A DNA stretch of 8,788 nt from SZUA-320 sp041612035 (GTDB taxonomy: Bacteria > Gemmatimonadota > Gemmatimonadetes > Gemmatimonadales > GWC2-71-9), in NCBI GenBank assembly GCA_041612035.1, contig JBFILX010000083.1, forward strand, positions 1-8,788, given 5' to 3'. The position numbers and the translations under genes are program-made. This document shows positions 1-5,075 of this stretch, one piece after another (the stretch's first letter is position 1; every line of letters starts with the position of its first letter). A model generated the notes under the pieces. It did not search any database, was not told where the DNA came from, and saw only the letters and a program-made list of their open reading frames with translations.

Positions 1-374
1 CCGGGCCGGCGCCCCACCTCGGCGACGATCTCGGGCAGCAGGGCGCGGGACGCCGCGGTCAACTGGTCGGAGCCGGTGGCGAAGTTGAGCAGGAACTGGC
101 GGGGCGCCGCCGGGCGCACCGCGATGGCCCCGCGGAAAAGCCGGTCGATCTCGGCCGCGGCCACCGGGCCGGGGGCGGTCGGGGCCCGGCCCGGGGACAC
201 CCGGGTGCCCTCCCCCGCCCCGATCAGGGCCACCGAGTCTCCCGCCGCGGTCACGACCGCGCGGCCCAGCCCGCCGTCGTCCGGGTCGGGCATGAGCACG
301 ACCAGGTCGCCCCGGGGGCCGCCGCACGCGGCCAGCAGCGCGAGGAGCGCGAAGGCGCCGCCCGCCCTCGTCAC
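1..374 (-). CDS. OmpA-family lipoprotein, N-terminal part (runs off the left edge)
   Basis: An open frame read from the GTG at 374 leftwards gives 124 residues with no stop before the window edge. It begins with a short charged/hydrophobic stretch ending in the lipobox L14-A15-A16-C17, so it should be lipidated at C17. Gly at position +2 rather than Asp favours sorting to the outer membrane. Residues about 22-85 form a leader region containing VVLMPDPDDG. From about residue 93 the sequence QFLLNFATGSDQLT followed by SRALLPEIVAEV matches the start of an OmpA C-terminal peptidoglycan-binding domain. The rest of that domain lies outside the window. The GTG overlaps the TGA of the FecR gene by 4 bp (GTGA), so translation is probably coupled. 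Family assignment is by motif recognition; the OmpA half cannot be confirmed without the missing part. An opposite-strand frame at 76-390 is a high-GC shadow. Confidence 0.8.
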   Translation of the reverse strand, partial: MTRAGGAFALLALLAACGGPRGDLVVLMPDPDDGGLGRAVVTAAGDSVALIGAGEGTRVSPGRAPTAPGPVAAAEIDRLFRGAIAVRPAAPRQFLLNFATGSDQLTAASRALLPEIVAEVGRRP

Positions 375-844
375 GGCTCGACCCGGATGAGCAGGTGGGT
401 GCCCCGCACCCCGATCACCGACCGGGGGGTCTCCACCCGCACGGCACCGGGCGCGAGTTTGGCGATCCGGCCCGAGAGGTAGGAGAGCGCCCCGCGGATC
501 AGCCGCAGGGTGAGTCCCAGGCTGGCTTCGGCGGGGGCGTAGGCGTAGTGGGCCACGCTGAGCTCGGTGTCGGCCCCCAGGGCGAGCCGGGTGTCGTCCC
601 GGAGCGTGACGCCCAGGCCCCCGTTCCGGCCGGTGCGCAGGGTGTCGCTGGCGTAGACCGGCATGCCGAGGGTGGCCTGCAGGGACTGCCCGCCCCGGAC
701 CACGAGGGCCGGCCCGGCGATGCTCTTGACCGTCCCCACCACCTCCTGCGCGGCCGTCGGCGCGGCGCACAGGAGGCCCAGCAGCACGAGGCCGGACCAG
801 CGCCTGGTCCGGCCTCCGAGGGTTCGATCGTCCCGCCGCGTCAT
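371..844 (-). CDS. Secreted FecR-domain protein
   Basis: This 157-residue protein has an Arg-rich n-region, a hydrophobic stretch (about 17-29) and a likely signal-peptidase site near TAA-QEV (about 30-34). After it comes a FecR-type beta-rich domain covering nearly all the rest: VGTVKSIAGPALVVRGG at about 36, then ASDTLRTG, DDTRLALG, a GALSYLSG turn and the closing VETPRSVIGVRGTHLLI at about 137-153. It ends right after that strand, so there is no anchor or extra domain. In iron-uptake systems FecR is an inner-membrane regulator of an ECF sigma factor. No sigma factor is visible here and the signal peptide looks cleavable, so this is more likely a stand-alone periplasmic FecR-fold protein. 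The frame stays open upstream to 1372, but that part is out of frame with the DUF1761 gene. The ATG at 844 was chosen because the signal peptide starts there. No Shine-Dalgarno is present. The stop overlaps the OmpA-family gene. Confidence 0.85.
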   Translation of the reverse strand: MTRRDDRTLGGRTRRWSGLVLLGLLCAAPTAAQEVVGTVKSIAGPALVVRGGQSLQATLGMPVYASDTLRTGRNGGLGVTLRDDTRLALGADTELSVAHYAYAPAEASLGLTLRLIRGALSYLSGRIAKLAPGAVRVETPRSVIGVRGTHLLIRVEP

Positions 845-852
845 AGCAACGG

Positions 853-858
853 AACATA
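853..858 (-). promoter_or_regulatory. Possible -10 box of a leaderless FecR transcript
   Basis: On the minus strand TATGTT lies 8 nt before the FecR ATG, and no Shine-Dalgarno-like sequence lies between. It fits the TAnnnT pattern of a -10 element. The hexamer 17 nt further upstream, TGGCGG, is a poor -35. This is the weakest of the four such boxes in the window. The gene could equally be transcribed from upstream of DUF1761, 53 bp away. Confidence 0.3.
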
Positions 859-897
859 GGAGCACCGCCGCCTCGCCGCCACGCGACCGACGACCCC

Positions 898-1311
898 CTA
901 CCCCAGCAGGCCGAACGCCACGCCGAACAGGGTGAACTGCACCACGTGGTAGCCGGCGTTGATGGCGAACAGCCGGCCGCTCTTCTTCTCGAACAGGGAG
1001 TTGGTGGCGAACGAGGTGGCGATCCAGAAGAGCCCGATGTGGAACCCGACCCCGGCCGCGTAGCCGAGCGCCGGGGCCGGGCCCAGCACCATCCCGAGCA
1101 GGAAGGCGGCGACGAGCCCCAGCAGGAAGCTGGTGCCGTAGACCTTGCCGGGATTGAAGTCCTTCTTCAGGTCCTCCGCGGTGAACCCCGTCTCCCGCAT
1201 CCAGGCCTTGCCGAAGACGGGCCCGTACCAGACGGCGCCGAGGACGAAGCCCAGAACGGTCGCCACCAGCACGGCCAGCATCGAGATGTCCTGCCAGGCA
1301 TGGAAGTGCAT
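898..1311 (-). CDS. DUF1761 family membrane protein
   Basis: A 137-residue integral membrane protein of unknown function. Four hydrophobic helices can be seen at about residues 11-30, 57-78, 82-104 and 115-135. The family signature WYGPVFGKAWM (28-38) follows helix 1, with an amphipathic stretch (TGFTAEDLKKDF, about 41-52) before helix 2. NSLFEKKSGRLF (about 104-115) sits between helices 3 and 4. The length suits DUF1761. The frame extends 21 codons further upstream to an ATG at 1374, but those residues look like untranslated DNA. The ATG at 1311 has GAGGA (1316-1320) 4 nt in front and begins directly before helix 1. It is the first gene of a minus-strand run with FecR (53-bp gap) and the OmpA-family lipoprotein. 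Whether it shares their function is unknown. Confidence 0.82.
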   Translation of the reverse strand: MHFHAWQDISMLAVLVATVLGFVLGAVWYGPVFGKAWMRETGFTAEDLKKDFNPGKVYGTSFLLGLVAAFLLGMVLGPAPALGYAAGVGFHIGLFWIATSFATNSLFEKKSGRLFAINAGYHVVQFTLFGVAFGLLG

Positions 1312-1380
1312 GCGGTCCTCGCGGTTGGGGAAAGCCGACCCGGCGAACATGCGGCCCGATCGCCCCGGCCACAACCCGTC

Positions 1381-1392
1381 AACCCGCGGGTT
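1381..1392. promoter_or_regulatory. Perfect palindrome in the divergent intergenic region, operator candidate
   Basis: AACCCGCGGGTT is a perfect 12-bp palindrome. A further copy of its half-site AACCCG lies 2 bp to its left (1373-1378). It sits between the divergently transcribed DUF1761 and DUF5916 genes and its last base is the first base of the TAGATT box. A dimeric regulator bound there could block the promoter. It also overlaps TTGACG on the minus strand (1382-1377), a fair -35 match, but no good -10 follows 17 nt downstream of that. In such GC-rich DNA a GC-centred palindrome can arise by chance. Confidence 0.3.
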
Positions 1393-1397
1393 AGATT
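1392..1397 (+). promoter_or_regulatory. -10-like box directly before the DUF5916 start (leaderless promoter candidate)
   Basis: TAGATT lies 6 nt before the ATG at 1404. If it is the -10 element, transcription would begin at or within a base or two of the A of the start codon. No Shine-Dalgarno exists between the two. The first three bases (TAG, 1392-1394) are an in-frame stop, so translation cannot begin further upstream. No recognisable -35 was found 16-18 nt upstream. Confidence 0.45.
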
Positions 1398-1403
1398 CGC
1401 CCC

Positions 1404-3725
1404 ATGCTGCTCGGCACCCTGGCCCTGCTCGCCGCCACGCACGACACCACCCTGGTCTACCGGGGCCGCGCCGCGGAGCTGCGGGTCGCGATCCCCCGGC
1501 TCGAGGCCGCGGCCACGGTGGACGGCCGGCTGGACGAGCCGGTCTGGGACCGGGCCGCCCGGCTCACCGAGTTCTCCCAGTACCAGCCGGTGGACGGGCG
1601 CCCGGCCGTCGATCCCACCGAGGTGCTGGTCTGGTATGCCCCCGACGCGATCTGGTTCGGGATCCGGGCCCGGGAGCTGCACGGCGACGTGGTGCGGGCC
1701 ACCCGCGCCAACCGCGACAACATCTCCAGCGAAGACCACGTCCAGATCCTGCTCGACACCAACAACGACCGGCAGCTGGCGTTCCTGTTCGGGGTGAACC
1801 CGCTGGGCGTGCAGCAGGACGGCACCCGGAGCGCGCAGTTCGGCGGCGGGGCCGGCGGGTTCAGCGCCACCGGGGGCGGGTTCCGCGACATCAATCCGCT
1901 GGAAGGGAACGTGGACCTGAACCCGGACTACGCCTTCCAGTCGAGCGGCCGGCTGGTGGACGGGGGGTACGAGGTGGAAGTGCGGATCCCCTTCAAGAGC
2001 CTGCGCTACCAGGACGGCGCGGAGCAGGCGTGGGGGATCAACGTGCTCCGCCGGGTGCAGCACTCCGGCTTCCAGGACAGCTGGACCCCGGCGGTCCGCG
2101 CCAACGCCAACTTCCTGGCCCAGTCGGGCACCCTCGAGGGGCTGCGCGACCTGCGCCGGGGGCTGGTGCTGGAACTCACCCCCACCATGACCGGCCGGCT
2201 GGACGGCGCCCCCGCGCCCGACGGCTGGGGCTACGACGGCACCGGCGAGCTGGGGGGCGACGTGCGCTGGGGGATCCGGCAGAACCTCACCCTCAACGGC
2301 ACCGTGAACCCGGACTTCTCCCAGGTCGAGGCCGACGTGGGCCAGGTGCTGCTCAACGAGCGGTTCGCCCTCTTCTTCCCCGAGAAGCGGCCCTTCTTCC
2401 TGGACGGGCTCGAGCTGTTCGACACCCCGAACCAGCTCATCTACACCCGCCGCATCGTGTCGCCCGCGGCGGGCTTCAAGCTGGGCGGCAAACTGGGCCG
2501 CACCAACCTGGGGGCGCTGGCGGCGGTGGACGAGGACCGCCATTCCTGGACCGACGGCACCCCGGTGTTCGGGGTGGTCCGGGCCCGGCGCGACCTGGGC
2601 GGGACCTCCACCCTGGGGGGCGTGCTCACCACCCGGGAGGACGGCGGCGACTACTCGCGGCTGGCGGGCGCCGACCTGCGGATCTATCACAGCCGGCTCT
2701 ACTACGTGGAACTGCAGGCGGTCCAGTCGTGGACCGACAGCGCCGCCACCGGGGCCCGGCACGGCCCCCTGCTCCAGGCCACCTGGGACCGCACCGGCCG
2801 GCACTGGGGGTTCCACTACACCGCCCGCGCGGTGGCGCCCGACTTCCGCGCGGCGAGCGGCTTCGTCAACCGGACCGGCGTGATCGAAGCGGTCGTCTTC
2901 AACCGGCTGAGCTTCTACGGCGGGCCCGACGCGCTGGTCCAGACGGCGGGCGGGTTCCTGGGGATCACCCGGCTGTGGGACTACCGGAGCCCCTCGGACG
3001 GCGCGCTGGAGGGCGGCGAGTCATTGACGCCGAGTGCGACGCTCCGGGGCGGGTGGCAGGTGAACACCGCGCTGAGCCGGAGCTTCTTCGCCTACGACCC
3101 GGCGCGCTACGCCGGCTACACCGTGCGGTCGGGCCCGGGCGCCATCCCGTTCACGGTGCCCGGCACCGAGGGCGACCTCTGGGGCGGGTCCGTCCGCCTC
3201 ACCACGCCCACCTGGCGGCAGGTGAGCGCCAGCGCCAGCGCGGGCCGCTCCGCCACGCCGATCTTCCGCGAGGCGGCGCGGGGCCGGAGCACCCGACTCG
3301 ACGCCTCGGTGCAACTGCGACCCACCCCCGGCCTCCGGACCGCCTTCCAGGTCACACGGCTCACCCTCGACCGCTCGCGCGATGGCTCGCGGTTCTCGAC
3401 CGAGACCATCCCCCGGCTCAAGACCGAGTACCAGGTGAGCCGGGCGCTCTTCTTCCGGTTCGTGGGCCAGTACACCGCCCGCACGCGTGCCGCCCTGGAG
3501 GACCGGGCCGGCCGCCAGATCCTGGTGCACGGCGCCCCCGACACGGGCGATGCGAGAAACGAGTTCCGGATGGACTGGCTGGCGAGTTACCGCCCGGTGC
3601 CGGGCACGCTGGTCTACCTGGGATACGGGAGTTCGATGGAGGAGCCGGACGACTTCCGGTTCTCCGACCTGCGGCGGACCGCCGACGGGTTCTTCGTGAA
3701 GCTGAGCTACCTCTTCCGGCTCTAG
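1404..3725 (+). CDS. DUF5916 protein with N-terminal CBM9-like domain, probable outer-membrane barrel
   Basis: 773 residues. A short hydrophobic leader (MLLGTLALLAAT) with no Lys/Arg is followed by a carbohydrate-binding-family-9-like domain from about 28 to 245. Its hallmark IPRLEAAATVDGRLDEPVWD is at 30-49, with WYAPDAIWFGIRARE at 77-91. The DUF5916 region begins at about 250 and carries the family's most conserved stretch: NLTLNGTVNPDFSQVEADVG (294-313), then FFPEKRPFFLDG (324-335). The C-terminal half is rich in alternating-residue beta strands with aromatic girdles. It ends ...FVKLSYLFRL, like an outer-membrane beta-signal. Such proteins are often labelled 'hydrolase' or 'carbohydrate binding family 9' automatically; no catalytic residues are evident and the substrate is unknown. 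Length is normal for the family and the frame is intact. It stands alone on its strand, diverging from DUF1761 and converging on the SDR gene. Confidence 0.88.
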   Translation: MLLGTLALLAATHDTTLVYRGRAAELRVAIPRLEAAATVDGRLDEPVWDRAARLTEFSQYQPVDGRPAVDPTEVLVWYAPDAIWFGIRARELHGDVVRATRANRDNISSEDHVQILLDTNNDRQLAFLFGVNPLGVQQDGTRSAQFGGGAGGFSATGGGFRDINPLEGNVDLNPDYAFQSSGRLVDGGYEVEVRIPFKSLRYQDGAEQAWGINVLRRVQHSGFQDSWTPAVRANANFLAQSGTLEGLRDLRRGLVLELTPTMTGRLDGAPAPDGWGYDGTGELGGDVRWGIRQNLTLNGTVNPDFSQVEADVGQVLLNERFALFFPEKRPFFLDGLELFDTPNQLIYTRRIVSPAAGFKLGGKLGRTNLGALAAVDEDRHSWTDGTPVFGVVRARRDLGGTSTLGGVLTTREDGGDYSRLAGADLRIYHSRLYYVELQAVQSWTDSAATGARHGPLLQATWDRTGRHWGFHYTARAVAPDFRAASGFVNRTGVIEAVVFNRLSFYGGPDALVQTAGGFLGITRLWDYRSPSDGALEGGESLTPSATLRGGWQVNTALSRSFFAYDPARYAGYTVRSGPGAIPFTVPGTEGDLWGGSVRLTTPTWRQVSASASAGRSATPIFREAARGRSTRLDASVQLRPTPGLRTAFQVTRLTLDRSRDGSRFSTETIPRLKTEYQVSRALFFRFVGQYTARTRAALEDRAGRQILVHGAPDTGDARNEFRMDWLASYRPVPGTLVYLGYGSSMEEPDDFRFSDLRRTADGFFVKLSYLFRL

Positions 3726-3728
3726 CCG

Positions 3729-4439
3729 CTAGTGCCCGGGGTTGGCGGGCCGGAGGTCGATCTCGCTCGCCAGCGCCCGGGCCGGCAGCCGGAGCGCGTC
3801 CACCACCACCTGGGCCACGTCCTCGGGCTCCAGGATGCCGGTGCGGCTCACCTTGGGCACCGTGCGCCCCTGTCCGAACCCGGTCGCCACGCTCCCCGGA
3901 CACACCGTGAAGACCCGGATCCCCTCCTTCCGCACCTCCATGAGGAGCGACTTGGCGAAGCCCAGCACCGCGTGCTTGCTCGCCGCGTAGGCGGTCCCCC
4001 CGACCACCGGGTTCCGGCCGGCCAGGCTCGCGATGTTCACGATCACCCCGTCCCCCCGCTCCCGCATCCCCGGCAGGACCTCGCGGGTGACCAGGAAGAG
4101 CGAGCGGACGTTCACCGCCATGGTGGCGTCCCACTCCTCCAGGGTGAGGTCGGCGAAGGGCTTGAGGTGGCCGATGCCCGCGTTGTTCACCAGGACGTCC
4201 ACCGGGCCCAGCGCCGCGGTCACCTTCGCCACCATGGCCGACACCGACCCGGGGTCGCTCACGTCGCAGGCCGCCCCCGCCGCGGTGACCCCGGCGGCCG
4301 CCAGCTCGGCCAGGGTCTCCTCCACCCGGGCAGCGGTCCGGGCGCAGATCCCCACCCGGTAGCCGTCGGCCCCCAGGGCGAAGGCGATCGCGCGGCCGAT
4401 GCCCTCGGTGGCGCCGGTGACGAGTGCGGTCTGGGTCAT
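3729..4439 (-). CDS. Short-chain dehydrogenase/reductase (SDR family)
   Basis: 236 residues, a complete classical SDR with a Rossmann fold. The cofactor-binding motif TGATEGIG is at 8-15, Asp59-Val60 contacts the adenine, and NNAG is at 85-88. The catalytic tetrad is N110, S138, Y151 and K155 (YAASK at 151-155). Arg34 just after strand 2 suggests NADP(H) preference. PGSVATGF (181-188) matches the PG-motif region before the substrate loop. It resembles FabG-like 3-oxoacyl reductases and general 3-hydroxy/3-keto reductases; the substrate cannot be read from the sequence. It should be cytosolic. The start at 4439 is set by the Rossmann strand beginning at residue 3. It has no Shine-Dalgarno, and a promoter-like box lies 5 nt upstream. 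DUF2177 precedes it by 64 bp on the same strand. Its stop is 3 bp from the stop of the opposing DUF5916 gene. Confidence 0.93.
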   Translation of the reverse strand: MTQTALVTGATEGIGRAIAFALGADGYRVGICARTAARVEETLAELAAAGVTAAGAACDVSDPGSVSAMVAKVTAALGPVDVLVNNAGIGHLKPFADLTLEEWDATMAVNVRSLFLVTREVLPGMRERGDGVIVNIASLAGRNPVVGGTAYAASKHAVLGFAKSLLMEVRKEGIRVFTVCPGSVATGFGQGRTVPKVSRTGILEPEDVAQVVVDALRLPARALASEIDLRPANPGH

Positions 4440-4444
4440 GCCCG

Positions 4445-4473
4445 AGTATCCCCCCGGTCGAGTCGCGCCGCAA
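4445..4473 (-). promoter_or_regulatory. Promoter candidate for the SDR gene, leaderless geometry
   Basis: On the minus strand TTGCGG (4473-4468) is separated by exactly 17 nt from GATACT (4450-4445), which lies 5 nt before the SDR ATG. Both hexamers are fair matches to a housekeeping promoter (TTGACA/TATAAT), and the spacing is ideal. Transcription would start at or very near the ATG, which fits the absence of a Shine-Dalgarno. It would let the SDR be expressed independently of the upstream DUF2177 gene. Confidence 0.5.
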
Positions 4474-4503
4474 CCCGGCCGCGGCGCCCCCCGCCCGACC
4501 GGC

Positions 4504-4920
4504 TCATCCCGCCACGCCCACCCATCGGGCCAGCTTCCAGGCGGCGCCGGCGGTCAGGGCGCTGATGGTGAACCCCCAGGCCAGGTCCACCACCGCCACC
4601 AGGGTGGGGAACCCGCGCAGGGTGGCCAGGTTGGTGAGGTCGTAGGTGGCGTAGGTGATGAACCCGAAGAGCCCGCCCAGGAGCATGGCCCGCCAGGGGG
4701 TGGCCCGCTCCAGGGCCGGGAGCACCGCGAACAGCAGGAGCCCGGCCACGAAGAGCAGGTAGAACACCAGGGCGGCTCCCCAGCGGGGATCGGGCCGCAG
4801 GAGGTCGCCCAGGTGGGTCTTGTAGAAGGAGCGGGCGATGAGGCCCAGCCAGAGGGCGTCGATCGCGAGGAAGACGGGGACGGTGACCAGCCAGAGCCGG
4901 CCGAAGGCGAGAGGGGTCAT
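4504..4920 (-). CDS. DUF2177 family membrane protein
   Basis: 138 residues with four predicted transmembrane helices at about 9-28, 48-69, 78-96 and 107-128. Family-like features are D21-A-L-W-L-G in helix 1, SFYKTHLGDLL (31-41) after it, GLFGFITYATYDLTNLATL (83-101) in helix 3 and DLAWG (112-116) opening helix 4. DUF2177 is a widespread small inner-membrane family of unknown function. The frame remains open upstream to 5043. The ATG at 4920 was chosen because the hydrophobic protein begins right there, and the upstream residues are Arg/Pro-rich and overlap the promoter region of the receptor gene. There is no Shine-Dalgarno; a -10-like TACCTT lies 5 nt before the start. The SDR gene follows 64 bp downstream, so the two may be co-transcribed, though no functional link is known to me. 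Confidence 0.83.
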   Translation of the reverse strand: MTPLAFGRLWLVTVPVFLAIDALWLGLIARSFYKTHLGDLLRPDPRWGAALVFYLLFVAGLLLFAVLPALERATPWRAMLLGGLFGFITYATYDLTNLATLRGFPTLVAVVDLAWGFTISALTAGAAWKLARWVGVAG

Positions 4921-4925
4921 ACCGA

Positions 4926-4931
4926 AAGGTA
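4926..4931 (-). promoter_or_regulatory. -10-like box before the DUF2177 start (leaderless candidate)
   Basis: On the minus strand TACCTT lies 5 nt before the ATG at 4920, fitting TAnnnT, with no ribosome-binding site in between. A TTGCGG (4960-4955) like that of the SDR promoter lies upstream, but at 23 nt spacing it is too far away for a normal -35. The call rests mainly on repetition of the same geometry at other starts in the window. Confidence 0.35.
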
Positions 4932-4977
4932 CCCGGCAGGCCCGCGCCGGTTCCCCGCAAGCCCTCCGCACCCCCGC

Positions 4978-5006
4978 TTGCGCATCCGGAGGCCGAGCCG
5001 TAGGGT
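4978..5006 (+). promoter_or_regulatory. Promoter candidate for the TonB-dependent receptor gene
   Basis: TTGCGC (4978-4983) and TAGGGT (5001-5006) are separated by 17 nt, the optimal spacing for a housekeeping promoter. The predicted transcription start is near 5013, leaving a 5' UTR of about 63 nt that ends in a strong Shine-Dalgarno. The match is moderate, and a TACAAC at 5045-5050 is a weaker alternative -10. Confidence 0.45.
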
Positions 5007-5013
5007 AAGGCAT

Positions 5014-5028
5014 CCCGCCCCCGGCGGG
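5014..5028 (+). promoter_or_regulatory. Small hairpin at the start of the receptor 5' UTR
   Basis: CCCGCC and GGCGGG form a perfect 6-bp all-GC stem around a CCC loop. If transcription starts near 5013 the hairpin would sit at the very 5' end of the mRNA, where such stems commonly protect against decay. It is too far from the Shine-Dalgarno to block it. Chance formation in GC-rich DNA is possible. Confidence 0.3.
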
Positions 5029-5063
5029 TTCCGCAGACCGCACCTACAACTCGCGCAGCACCC

Positions 5064-5071
5064 GGAGGAGG
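5064..5071 (+). promoter_or_regulatory. Strong Shine-Dalgarno of the TonB-dependent receptor gene
   Basis: GGAGGAGG lies 4 nt before the ATG at 5076; counting from its first GGAGG the spacing is 7 nt. It is the best ribosome-binding site in the window. It fixes the start at 5076, directly before the signal peptide. Confidence 0.85.
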
Positions 5072-5075
5072 TTCC

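Noticed and set aside
76..390. A 104-residue plus-strand frame at the left edge
   Set aside because: It is Ser/Pro/Arg-rich and lies opposite the OmpA-family lipoprotein, which has a lipobox, a coupled start and a family motif.
371..844. A FecIR-type sigma/anti-sigma signalling unit with the TonB-dependent receptor
   Set aside because: No ECF sigma factor is present, the FecR protein has a cleavable signal peptide rather than an inner-membrane anchor, and the receptor is over 4 kb away with a carboxypeptidase-like domain in place of a secretin/TonB N-terminal signalling domain.
845..1372. Upstream extension of the FecR frame to an ATG at 1372
   Set aside because: The added residues run out of frame through the DUF1761 gene and would bury the FecR signal peptide in the interior.
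1145..3910. A 921-residue plus-strand frame across DUF1761, DUF5916 and the SDR end
   Set aside because: It is Arg/Pro/Gly/Ala-rich, crosses genes on both strands and shows no recognisable motif, while DUF5916 in the neighbouring frame is clearly real.
4440..4503. G-quadruplex or terminator in the G-rich minus strand between DUF2177 and the SDR gene
   Set aside because: The G-runs are too unevenly spaced for a good quadruplex, and the GC-rich inverted repeats are short and lack a following U-run.
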